In this document: piece by piece, positions 7,250 through 13,742 of the stretch
How positions within the stretch are numbered: position 1 is the stretch's first letter
Layout: each line of letters opens with the position of its first letter
From: Thermoplasmata archaeon
GTDB taxonomy: Archaea > Thermoplasmatota > Thermoplasmata > Thermoplasmatales > Aciduliprofundaceae
Reading direction: 5' to 3'
Length of the DNA: 13,871 nt
Assembly (NCBI GenBank): GCA_021163705.1
Contig: JAGGTO010000137.1
Span: forward strand, 1-13,871
Position numbers and translations under genes: made by a program
Notes under the pieces: model-generated
Databases searched by the model: none
What the model was told of the DNA's origin: nothing
The model's input: only the letters and a program-made list of their open reading frames with translations

Positions 7250-8524
7250 ATGGCAGAAAAGAAACCACACCTGAATATCGTATTCATTGGACATGTAGAC
7301 CATGGGAAGTCCACAACGGTAGGTAGGCTTCTCTATGAGCATGGAGAGATAGACCAGAGAATCATAGATGCGTACAAGAAGGAGGCAGAGAAGCTTGGAA
7401 AATCAACATTCGAATTTGCATTTGTTATGGATCGTTTGAAGGAAGAGAGAGAAAGGGGCCTTACGATAGATGTAGCTCACAGAAAATTCGAGACTGATAA
7501 GTATTATTTCACGATCATAGATGCTCCAGGTCATAGGGACTTTGTTAAGAACATGATCACAGGGACTTCACAGGCAGACGCTGCCATTCTAATCGTGGCA
7601 GCGCCAGAGGGAGTTATGGAGCAGACTAAGGAGCACATATTCTTGGCAAGAACACTTGGTGTGCCGCAGATGATTGTGGCCATAAACAAGATGGACGCTA
7701 CCAAGCCGCCATACAGTGAGCAGAGATTCAACGAGGTCAAGGCCGAGGTGGAGAAGCTTCTCAAAGCGGTGGGCTGGAAGGATGTTCCATTTGTTCCAAT
7801 CAGCGGTTACTATGGGGACAATGTGATGAAGAAGAGTGACAAGATGCCATGGTGGAAAGGCCCCACTCTTCTCGAGTTGCTTAACAATCTGAAGGTACCA
7901 CCTAAACCTGTGGATAAGCCTCTCCGCATACCCGTGCAGGATGTTTACAGCATAACAGGTATAGGTACTGTGCCTGTAGGACGTGTTGAAACTGGAGTGC
8001 TGAAGGTTGGCGATAAGGTTATATTTATGCCGGCAAACAAGAGTGGTGAGGTAAAGAGCATTGAGATGCACCATGAGCCACTTAAAGAAGCCTATCCTGG
8101 AGATAACATAGGCTTCAATGTTCGCGGTATCGGTAAGAAGGATATCAGGAGAGGAGATGTTGCAGGTCATGTTAACAATCCACCCACCGTGGCAAAGAGC
8201 TTCCTGGCACAGATAGTGGTTCTAAATCATCCAAGTGTCATAGCTCCAGGTTATACACCTGTGTTCCATGCTCATACCGCTCAGGTGGCCTGCAGATTTG
8301 AGGAGCTCATAAAGACCCTCGATCCGCGCACAGGTCAGACAAAGCAGGAGCATCCAGATTTCCTCAAGACAGGAGATATAGCAATGGTAAAGATAGTGCC
8401 TACAAGACCTATGGTAATAGAGCCTGTGAAGGAAATTCCACAGCTTGGAAGATTTGCCGTGAGGGATATGGGACAGACTGTTGCAGCTGGACAGTGCATA
8501 GAGGTGGAGAAGAAGCAACTCTAA
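7250..8524 (+). CDS. tuf: Elongation factor 1-alpha (EF-1A/aEF-1A)
   Basis: A 424-residue GTPase that delivers aminoacyl-tRNA to the ribosome. Motifs are GHVDHGKST (14-22), the ERGLTIDVAH switch I region, DAPGHRDF and NKMD, followed by the two beta-barrel domains (from about PLRIPVQDVYSITGIGTVPVGRVETG onward). It ends EVEKKQL, the usual length for archaea. The ATG at 7250 was chosen because GGAGGT (7238-7243) sits 6 nt upstream; an ATG at 7244 directly abuts that site. The 47-bp gap after EF-2 holds its own TATA box. A T-rich stretch follows its stop before uS10. Confidence 0.98.
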   Translation: MAEKKPHLNIVFIGHVDHGKSTTVGRLLYEHGEIDQRIIDAYKKEAEKLGKSTFEFAFVMDRLKEERERGLTIDVAHRKFETDKYYFTIIDAPGHRDFVKNMITGTSQADAAILIVAAPEGVMEQTKEHIFLARTLGVPQMIVAINKMDATKPPYSEQRFNEVKAEVEKLLKAVGWKDVPFVPISGYYGDNVMKKSDKMPWWKGPTLLELLNNLKVPPKPVDKPLRIPVQDVYSITGIGTVPVGRVETGVLKVGDKVIFMPANKSGEVKSIEMHHEPLKEAYPGDNIGFNVRGIGKKDIRRGDVAGHVNNPPTVAKSFLAQIVVLNHPSVIAPGYTPVFHAHTAQVACRFEELIKTLDPRTGQTKQEHPDFLKTGDIAMVKIVPTRPMVIEPVKEIPQLGRFAVRDMGQTVAAGQCIEVEKKQL

Positions 8525-8526
8525 TC

Positions 8527-8539
8527 CTTTTTTATTTTT
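8527..8539 (+). terminator. Possible U-tract terminator after EF-1A
   Basis: The run cttttttattttt, directly after the EF-1A stop, resembles archaeal intrinsic termination signals, which are U-tracts without a required hairpin. uS10 has no clear promoter of its own, so termination would have to be partial. Confidence 0.3.
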
Positions 8540-8550
8540 GGTGATTTATT

Positions 8551-8865
8551 ATGGCAGTTTACAGAGCCAGGATAAGACTAAGCGGGACGGACCATAAAAA
8601 AGTTGATGAAGTTTGTAATCAAATTAAGAAGATTGCAGAAAGGACTGGTGTGGAGTTGCATGGGCCTATACCGCTCCCAACCAAGAGGCTTGTTGTACCC
8701 GTGAGAAAGGCACCTGATGGTGAAGGTAGCGAAACCTGGGAACGCTGGGAGATGCGAATACACAAAAGACTAATAGATATTGACGCTGATGAGAGAGCGT
8801 TAAGACAATTAATGCGAATTCAAATTCCCGATGGAATTCATATCGAGATTGAGCTCAAATCCTAA
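8551..8865 (+). CDS. rps10: Small ribosomal subunit protein uS10
   Basis: A 104-residue uS10 of the 30S head. It shows RIRLSGTDHKKVDEVCNQI, the GPIPLPTKRLVVPVRKAPDGEG loop and the archaeal WEMRIHKRLIDIDADERALRQLMRIQIPDGIHIEIEL ending, in full length. GGTGA lies 6 nt before the ATG. It is the last gene of the str cluster, as usual after EF-1A. Its TAA overlaps by 3 nt the TAG of the convergent DacZ gene. Confidence 0.98.
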   Translation: MAVYRARIRLSGTDHKKVDEVCNQIKKIAERTGVELHGPIPLPTKRLVVPVRKAPDGEGSETWERWEMRIHKRLIDIDADERALRQLMRIQIPDGIHIEIELKS

Positions 8866-9659
8866 AAATCTTTTAGCTCATAGATGAGCTTACCATCCTT
8901 ATAAATTCTTATTATTCCCTCTGAGGATACCACAAAGCTTATTGCCTTTGTAAATTTTGTTATTGACTGTGCAGCTAGATGTCTTCCTCCTTTGCCGTTT
9001 AAAATCCACTCACCAATCTCAAGATTCTTCACATAAGCGCCGGAGGATATGGCAATACCACTTTCGTCCATAATAACGGCGCCATCCATCAGGGCAAATT
9101 CTCTGATTGTATCAAAGTTTTCCTCATCTTTGAGAGTTCTTTTCTCCCTTGGTATTCCTTCAAGAGGGTTAGCTATCTTCTGGATTATGTATTTTTTAAC
9201 ATTAGTAACATCTCCCACAATAAAGAGTGCACCCGCAGGCGACCCTTCCCTTCCCCTCTTCACTATGCTGATACACATCTTTATTAATTTTTCGGCAACC
9301 TCCCTATCAATTCTATCCTCTAAAATCTTAAGGAGCGTGGGCAATGCTAAATTCTGCAAATCGAAAAATAGTGTATGCTCCTCTCCTCTTTTAGTGAATA
9401 TCACCAGTACCTTATCCTCATTGGAGAGATATGAAGCATTCAGGAGGTACAACAGGGTGTTCTTTATAATTTCCAGGCTCTCTATATCAGGATATCCCGC
9501 ATAATCAGAGAAGATTTTTATGAATCTCTTTTCCAAAAGAGCTTGGGATGATGGCCTCCTATTTTTTGGATATACAATGATGACACTTCTTCCCCTATAC
9601 TTGAATGCTAATTTTTCAGGATCCTCGCCCATCACTATAATTTTAGTAGCTTCCTCCAC
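8862..9659 (-). CDS. dacZ: Diadenylate cyclase, archaeal DacZ type
   Basis: A 265-residue enzyme predicted to join two ATP into cyclic di-AMP, a nucleotide second messenger linked to osmotic and potassium balance. Residues about 1-115 form an alpha/beta domain like the pyruvate kinase C-terminal-type domain known from DacZ. The DAC domain follows: the GREGSPAGALFIVGD segment (about 136-150), the catalytic DGA motif (192-194, in LMDGAVIMDESG) and RHLAA (226-230), corresponding to the RHR motif of bacterial DisA/CdaA. The third position is Leu, so the motif is not the bacterial consensus. The GTG at 9659 is the in-frame start, with a TATA box 25 bp upstream (9681-9687), so it is probably leaderless. 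It lies downstream of the translin gene on the same strand and converges on rps10. Confidence 0.88.
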   Translation of the reverse strand: MEEATKIIVMGEDPEKLAFKYRGRSVIIVYPKNRRPSSQALLEKRFIKIFSDYAGYPDIESLEIIKNTLLYLLNASYLSNEDKVLVIFTKRGEEHTLFFDLQNLALPTLLKILEDRIDREVAEKLIKMCISIVKRGREGSPAGALFIVGDVTNVKKYIIQKIANPLEGIPREKRTLKDEENFDTIREFALMDGAVIMDESGIAISSGAYVKNLEIGEWILNGKGGRHLAAQSITKFTKAISFVVSSEGIIRIYKDGKLIYELKDF

Positions 9660-9680
9660 ATGGGTGAACCCTCTTGAGAA

Positions 9681-9687
9681 TATTTAA
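9681..9687 (-). promoter_or_regulatory. TATA box of the DacZ gene
   Basis: ttaaata on the minus strand, centred 25 bp before the GTG at 9659 and overlapping the stop codon of the translin gene. This gives DacZ expression independent of the upstream run. Confidence 0.5.
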
Positions 9688-10289
9688 TTTTTCTCATATT
9701 TTCCAATCATTTTAGTAGTTATAAGGGCCATGGTTATCTCGCTTCTCGTCTTTTCTATAAGGCTTCTTGCCACATCCTGTTTGGGTTTAAGAGGAACAAG
9801 TCCTGAGGGATAATTGAAGCGTATAAGCATCTCATATATGCTTTCCATTAGTTTAAGATACTCCTCCGCCTTATCAAAATTTTCAGTGCGTAAAGCTTCC
9901 AGAGCTTCTCTTCTTAGCTCTCCCACCACATCTCCAAGTCCCATTAAATAGGCCTCAGAGTTTATTCCAAGTTCTCGGGGATGAGGGATCTCCTCTCCAT
10001 TGAGGATTGCATGAAGAATCATGGCTTCACAGTATTCCTGGAAGGCATTTTGAACGAAGCCAGAATAGAGAAGATCTGGATACTGGTTTGAAAGCAGGCT
10101 TTTTAAATGCCATACCTCCTCCTTGAGTTCTCTCAGCACATCTTTTATCTCCTCCCTTCTATGCATACCCATTATGGCTTGAGATGCAAGCCTGACTATT
10201 GCCCGTGATGATTTTATTGCAATTTCCCTAAGAGAATCCTTCTCATCAAGCTCCTCCTCTATGAGGTCTCCAATCTCCTTGAGATTCAT
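9684..10289 (-). CDS. Translin/Trax-family RNA-binding nuclease
   Basis: A 201-residue all-helical protein of the translin/TRAX family. Eukaryotic Trax is the nuclease subunit of C3PO (RISC activation and tRNA 5'-leader removal), and archaeal members form octameric barrels that cut RNA. Family marks are QEYCEA (84-89), LGDVVGELRREAL (118-130) and the C-terminal LVPLKPKQDVARSLIEKTRSEI. E85, E88 and D120 line up by eye with the catalytic Trax residues E123, E126 and D193, so an active nuclease is predicted; the eukaryotic insertion between them is absent. The JAMM gene ends 24 nt upstream. A weak TTTGAAATA element about 27 bp before the ATG could be its own promoter. Confidence 0.9.
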   Translation of the reverse strand: MNLKEIGDLIEEELDEKDSLREIAIKSSRAIVRLASQAIMGMHRREEIKDVLRELKEEVWHLKSLLSNQYPDLLYSGFVQNAFQEYCEAMILHAILNGEEIPHPRELGINSEAYLMGLGDVVGELRREALEALRTENFDKAEEYLKLMESIYEMLIRFNYPSGLVPLKPKQDVARSLIEKTRSEITMALITTKMIGKYEKN

Positions 10290-10313
10290 ATTCGTGTATC
10301 TCTTTCCACTATT

Positions 10314-10682
10314 TCAAATTACCTTTACATCTATCTCTTCCCCTATGCGATTGTAGGCCTTCCAGGATGTAAGCGTGTAGGGATAAGCTACTATTATATG
10401 TACATCTCCTGTACGGGAAAACATGCGCAAATCTGCCTCGGATGGCAGAGGAACTCCTGAAGGATGAGAATGCACGGAGCCCACTATTGTAAAATCTATG
10501 GGTTTCATCATAAGATTGTAAATGACAGATCTCCCCCCAGAAAGGGTGCCCGGAAGCATTACAAGCTCATATATTATCCCGTGTTTTGCCCTGAGAAAAG
10601 CACCAAATTCATCGGGATAGGATGATTTTGATGCCTCCATTATCATCTTCAGAAGCTCTCTTTTTATCTTCCACAACGGCAT
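10314..10682 (-). CDS. JAMM/MPN+ metalloprotease (desampylase-like)
   Basis: A compact 122-residue JAMM-domain protein, the size of archaeal AfJAMM. Zinc and catalytic residues are complete: E25 (in PDEFGAFL) and the H-S-H-x7-S-x2-D motif with H71, H73, S81 and D84. Such enzymes cleave isopeptide bonds of ubiquitin-like SAMP modifiers or free sulfur-carrier proteins; the substrate here is inferred. The ATG at 10682 overlaps the NAD kinase stop (TGATG), suggesting coupling. However GGTGA runs into that ATG, and a TTG two codons later (10676) stands exactly 5 nt after GGTGA, this region's usual spacing, so the true start may be the TTG. The translin gene follows. Confidence 0.88.
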   Translation of the reverse strand: MPLWKIKRELLKMIMEASKSSYPDEFGAFLRAKHGIIYELVMLPGTLSGGRSVIYNLMMKPIDFTIVGSVHSHPSGVPLPSEADLRMFSRTGDVHIIVAYPYTLTSWKAYNRIGEEIDVKVI

Positions 10683-11470
10683 CACCTCAGTATCTTCTCT
10701 CTTATTCTGGATACCACCGATTTTTCAAATCTTATGAATTCTGCGTAATTCTCAGATTTCTCAATCTCAACAATATCATCTCCCCCTATTTCGATACTCT
10801 CCTGACCATCAAGAACGAGAAGATTCTTTCGTCCATCCTTTAGCTCAATTCTCACTCTTCCAGCAGGGAGCACAAATGAACGGGGATACCTGTTGAATGG
10901 TGCTATGGGAGTGAATACGAAACTTTCCATGTAAGGATGGAGAATTGGGCCTCCTGCACTGAGAGAATAACTTGTGGAGCCCGTAGGTGTGGCAACTATT
11001 AGACCATCTGCCCGAAAATCATCCAGAAGTTCATCCTCATAATATATGGAATAGCTTCTAAGCTTGGCTATCTCGTAGGTATGTATCACCGCTTCGTTCA
11101 CACAATCATGCATCCTTTTCCTGTTTAGCATGATTTTGAGACGCATTCTTCTATCCACATGGTAATCCCCTTCCTCGATTCTCTTAATAGCAGATTCCAG
11201 CTCTTCAGGGCGTATCTCTGTGAGAAATCCAAGCAGACCCATGTTGATACCCAGAATTTTTCCTTTAGCCTTCTGAAGGGTGAGCAGAATTGTGCCATCT
11301 CCACCCACAGTGATTATTATATCTACATCCATATCCTCAAGAGGCACCCCCTCCATTCCAAGAACTTTTGCTGTTCTCTCCTCCACAGTAGGATTCAGCT
11401 TCTTTATTACATACTCTGCAAATCTCACGCATTCCTTTTTCTCGGGATTTGCCACAACACCGTATTTCAT
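10682..11470 (-). CDS. nadK: NAD kinase
   Basis: A 262-residue ATP/polyphosphate-NAD kinase that phosphorylates NAD to NADP, the only route to this cofactor. Motifs are GGDGT (56-60), NE (125-126), the Gly-rich TPTGSTSYSLSAGGP segment (161-175) and LDGQ (220-223). Length is normal and no fusion to an inositol-phosphatase domain is seen. GGTG lies a few nt before the ATG. An AT-rich TATA-like element lies near 11514-11521, predicting a leader of about 20 nt. It heads the run NadK-JAMM-translin. Confidence 0.95.
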   Translation of the reverse strand: MKYGVVANPEKKECVRFAEYVIKKLNPTVEERTAKVLGMEGVPLEDMDVDIIITVGGDGTILLTLQKAKGKILGINMGLLGFLTEIRPEELESAIKRIEEGDYHVDRRMRLKIMLNRKRMHDCVNEAVIHTYEIAKLRSYSIYYEDELLDDFRADGLIVATPTGSTSYSLSAGGPILHPYMESFVFTPIAPFNRYPRSFVLPAGRVRIELKDGRKNLLVLDGQESIEIGGDDIVEIEKSENYAEFIRFEKSVVSRIREKILR

Positions 11471-11513
11471 TTACACACCCCCGAAATCATACCCAAAGTG
11501 AAGGAATGCAAGC

Positions 11514-11521
11514 ATATTATT
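11514..11521 (-). promoter_or_regulatory. Probable TATA box of the NadK-JAMM-translin run
   Basis: aataatat on the minus strand, about 47 bp before the NAD kinase ATG. This would give a leader of about 20 nt that contains the GGTG ribosome binding site. It lies just beyond the U-tract that ends the structured island. Confidence 0.4.
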
Positions 11522-11530
11522 TGGTTTTTT

Positions 11531-11550
11531 TTAAAAAAGCCCCTTTTTTA
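11531..11550 (-). terminator. Bidirectional U-tract hairpin terminator
   Basis: An 8-bp hairpin, TAAAAAAG-CCC-CTTTTTTA (11532-11550), with U-tracts on both strands. On the minus strand it would end RNA coming from tRNA-Val and the structured island, just before the NAD kinase promoter. Confidence 0.5.
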
Positions 11551-11686
11551 GAAAGAAAGCGGCTTTACCCGGAAAGAAATAAGCCCCCTTGAAAAAGCGG
11601 CCAGCGCCTCACAAAATCATGAGGCTTGCTCGCATCTTGTGATGCTCGTTTACCCCAAAAGCCCCTTTTACAAAGGTGCTTTACCC
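11535..11686. repeat. Two imperfect copies of an AAAAGCCCCTTTT...GCTTTACCC module
   Basis: Copy 1 starts AAAAGCCCCTTTT at 11535-11547 and ends GCTTTACCC at 11562-11570. Copy 2 has the same ends at 11657-11669 and 11678-11686, with a shorter middle. Copy 2 folds as AAAGC-CCTTT-TAC-AAAGG-GCTTT with one mismatch. A related CGTTTACCCC lies at 11647-11656. Confidence 0.55.
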
Positions 11687-11845
11687 CCAAAACTAATAAG
11701 GGAGAGGTGTAGAGAGGGAAAACGAACAACGGAGCGAAGCAGAGTTGTGAGCAAGCCTTCTCTTCGGGAAGGCGCTGTGTAGATGTCTCCTCGTAGGTGT
11801 CCCTTCTGGGGGGTGTAGAGAGGGGGGTGAAACCCCCCTTCGTAG
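11551..11845 (-). ncRNA. Candidate structured non-coding RNA downstream of tRNA-Val
   Basis: A stretch without a credible gene, clearly richer in GC than its surroundings and packed with nested inverted repeats. The closing stem is 11602-11609 with 11770-11777 (8 bp). The next stem, 11622-11631 with 11749-11758 (10 bp), encloses three arms packed end to end. Arm A is 11632-11636/11641-11645. The long arm is 11647-11655/11716-11724 (one A-A mismatch), holding hairpin 11658-11682. Arm C is 11726-11730/11744-11748. Junction gaps are 0-1 nt. A GGGGGG/CCCCCC hairpin (11822-11838) follows the tRNA 3' end. The strand is inferred from the tRNA promoter and the terminator at 11531-11550. I see no RNase P or SRP RNA signature. 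A 78-codon open frame across it runs into the tRNA and is not credible. Confidence 0.5.
11706..11824. repeat. 13-nt direct repeat GGTGTAGAGAGGG
   Basis: Perfect copies occur at 11706-11718 and 11812-11824, inside the structured island. They may reflect internal duplication of the element or conserved binding segments. Confidence 0.5.
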
Positions 11846-11918
11846 TGGGCCCGGCCGGATTCGAACCGGCGACCTCCCGCGTGTGAGGCGGACGTCATAA
11901 CCACTAGACCACGGGCCC
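11846..11918 (-). tRNA. tRNA-Val (anticodon CAC)
   Basis: A complete cloverleaf on the minus strand. The acceptor stem is GGGCCCG/CGGGCCC. The D arm is GTC-TAGTGGTTAT-GAC. The anticodon stem TCCGC/GCGGG has loop CTCACAC, giving anticodon CAC, which reads the valine codon GUG. The variable loop is AGGTC. The T arm is GCCGG-TTCGAAT-CCGGC. The discriminator is A and no CCA is encoded. There is no intron. The fully GC acceptor stem in an AT-rich neighbourhood fits a thermophile. It lies 44 bp downstream of the NosD-like gene. Confidence 0.97.
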
Positions 11919-11940
11919 TATGGGGATTATAAAAGTGAGG

Positions 11941-11948
11941 TATTTTAA
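11941..11948 (-). promoter_or_regulatory. TATA box of tRNA-Val
   Basis: ttaaaata on the minus strand, centred about 26 bp before position 11919, so transcription would begin within 1-3 nt of the mature tRNA 5' end. A second tataaaa at 11928-11934 is too close to the tRNA to serve. Confidence 0.5.
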
Positions 11949-11961
11949 TCTTATGTTTCCC

Positions 11962-13542
11962 TCATTCATTTATAGCAGAATCTTTTTTTCTTTCGCTAAT
12001 TAGGGCTATCACCACCAGTATCAACGGTATGATTATTGAGATTAAAATTAACAATATTTTAACCTGGAAGTCATTTCCCTGATTGATTACAACACTATGA
12101 CTAATCGAACTCTCTCTCTTATATTTATCCACCGCAGTCACATAATATATCCCATCAGCACTCTCTACATTTCTCTTATATGTGGTTTTATTTGCACTCG
12201 TGATAGCCATAAGCTTTCCATCTTTATAGATTCTATATTCCATAACCTGCGAGCTTAGATATTTTGGAGTTTGCCATTTTAAAATTATCAATTTTCCTTG
12301 CACCTCAACCGTAAAGTTTCGTGGTGAGCTCGGGATAAGAGCATAGCTAAAGGGTGCAATTTTCAGGGGATGATTATCATAGACCACTGTCTTCCCAAGG
12401 ATGGGATAAGGATAATCCACGATGCCATCGTGATTCCTATCATTCGTATCATTTTTATTTGCCCAAGAATACCAGTAGTTTCCCCTATTGGAGAAGTTCC
12501 ACAAACTATGCTCGGCGTAGGGATAATTCCAGTAAGGTGAGCCTCTGTGATATCCCTCATCCTTAACAGTACTATTTAAAAATACATTTTCGTATATAAA
12601 ATTGGAGCCATCGCATGTCAGGTAAATTCCATACTTCTGGTTATACGCAAACAGATTTCCCCGGATTATATTGTGATGGGTGGGAGAATTAATTCCACAC
12701 ATATATATTCCATATTCGCTATAGAGAAAAGAATTATCCGTTATGGAATTCTCATTGCCGTCTATACTATGGATACCTTCATAATTCTCAATGAATGAAT
12801 TATTTCTTATCCTGCAGTCATAGCTTGATACTAATTCAACTCCAACTCCTGTGGCATATAATCTGGAGCCATATATGCTTATATTTTCTGAAAAGCCTAT
12901 TACAACGCCGGTGCCCTTTGTTATGTAAAGGTTTCTCATTGAGGAATTTGAAGAGTAAGTCATCCATATCCCTATCCGGGAATTCCACTGGGTGGTATTT
13001 CTTATGTGTATGTGCTCACTGTTGATAATCCATATACCACTATGTTTTCCTGTAAAATCATCGAATTCGAAGTTTTCTATGGAAATATCAGTGGAGCTCT
13101 TAATATAAAATCCCATAGAATAGGACTTTTTCATATCATTTTTCACCGTGCAATTCACGAACTTAATATGCTTAGAATTCACAATAGCCACACCTAACAC
13201 CGAGCCAGGCAAGGGGCTGTGAATATTCACATCTTCAAACACCACATAAAGGGATGTGTTGGCTATGTAAATACCTCCCTGCACCTTTGAAATATCCAGA
13301 TAGGATATAACATAAGGATCATTCAACATTCCCTTTCCAGAGACGTTGTGAATCCTTAAAAACCTGAGCAATTCTTCGTCTCCTTCAATTCTGAATTTAT
13401 AATGAAAAGCTGCCGGGTCAAAATGATACTGTGGAGAATAGGAGACATTGCTCCTCTCAGGTTCGTTGCTTATGGAAAGGGCTACCAGAAGGACTGAAAA
13501 GATCAAAGTAAAAACTATAATAATAATGGATTTAGCTTCCAT
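11962..13542 (-). CDS. NosD-like beta-helix surface protein with C-terminal membrane anchor
   Basis: A 526-residue exported protein. It has an N-terminal hydrophobic signal or anchor segment (about 5-25), then a long right-handed parallel beta-helix (about 85-350) of repeated turns such as GIWIINSEHIHIRN and GIYMCGINSPTHHNIIRGN. The end of the helix carries the NosD-type segment GNYWYSWANKNDTNDRNHDGIVDYPYPI. A fibronectin type III-like module (about 410-490, PSSPRNFTVEVQGKLIILKW to YYVTAVDKYKRES) is followed by a transmembrane helix (about 497-518) and a charged tail. About 13 N-x-S/T sequons suggest heavy N-glycosylation outside the cell. Binding or processing of surface polysaccharide is inferred from the fold. 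A TATA box 25 bp before the ATG implies a leaderless start. It is divergent from a pilin-like gene. Confidence 0.88.
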   Translation of the reverse strand: MEAKSIIIIVFTLIFSVLLVALSISNEPERSNVSYSPQYHFDPAAFHYKFRIEGDEELLRFLRIHNVSGKGMLNDPYVISYLDISKVQGGIYIANTSLYVVFEDVNIHSPLPGSVLGVAIVNSKHIKFVNCTVKNDMKKSYSMGFYIKSSTDISIENFEFDDFTGKHSGIWIINSEHIHIRNTTQWNSRIGIWMTYSSNSSMRNLYITKGTGVVIGFSENISIYGSRLYATGVGVELVSSYDCRIRNNSFIENYEGIHSIDGNENSITDNSFLYSEYGIYMCGINSPTHHNIIRGNLFAYNQKYGIYLTCDGSNFIYENVFLNSTVKDEGYHRGSPYWNYPYAEHSLWNFSNRGNYWYSWANKNDTNDRNHDGIVDYPYPILGKTVVYDNHPLKIAPFSYALIPSSPRNFTVEVQGKLIILKWQTPKYLSSQVMEYRIYKDGKLMAITSANKTTYKRNVESADGIYYVTAVDKYKRESSISHSVVINQGNDFQVKILLILISIIIPLILVVIALISERKKDSAINE

Positions 13543-13562
13543 AAAAAGTAATATCTTTTTTG

Positions 13563-13571
13563 ATATATTAA
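13563..13571 (-). promoter_or_regulatory. TATA box of the NosD-like gene
   Basis: ttaatatat on the minus strand, centred 25 bp before the ATG at 13542. There is no Shine-Dalgarno, consistent with leaderless translation. Confidence 0.55.
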
Positions 13572-13712
13572 CTTTATCAGATTTGAACTTTTGTATGAAA
13601 GCTATTTTGTACCTGTAAGATGATTAGCACTAGTTGGCATCTACCAGAAGGCTCAAAACACAATCCTCGGTAATTTCTTCAGATACTGCACAAGGGTAAC
13701 TACCCCGCAAAA

Positions 13713-13720
13713 TTTAAATA
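13713..13720 (+). promoter_or_regulatory. TATA box of the pilin-like gene
   Basis: tttaaata is centred about 26 bp before the ATG at 13743, with no Shine-Dalgarno, consistent with a leaderless start. The rest of the roughly 200-bp gap between the divergent genes shows nothing I can identify. Confidence 0.55.
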
Positions 13721-13742
13721 CCAGCACTCTAACTTGCCCATT

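Noticed and set aside
5084..8518. Long minus-strand open frames opposite EF-2 and EF-1A
   Set aside because: Shadows of highly conserved plus-strand genes; translations are low-complexity and carry no motifs.
11551..11845. RNase P RNA or SRP RNA in the structured island
   Set aside because: The fold has a junction somewhat like the RNase P cruciform, but the conserved core segments (GAGGAAAGUCC-like, ACAGAAA-like) and the SRP helix 8 motif are not present on either strand, and the order of long and short arms does not match.
11668..11904. 78-codon minus-strand open frame over the island and tRNA-Val
   Set aside because: It begins inside the tRNA gene, contains the RRFESGRAH-type translation typical of tRNA sequence and shows no domain or ribosome binding site; the RNA interpretation explains it better.
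11531..11918. Integrated element attached at the tRNA-Val 3' end
   Set aside because: No second copy of the tRNA 3' end and no integrase gene is visible within the window.
12795..13197. Tandem DNA repeats or CRISPR-like pattern in the NosD-like gene
   Set aside because: Periodicity exists only at the protein level (beta-helix turns); no conserved DNA repeat with unique spacers was found.
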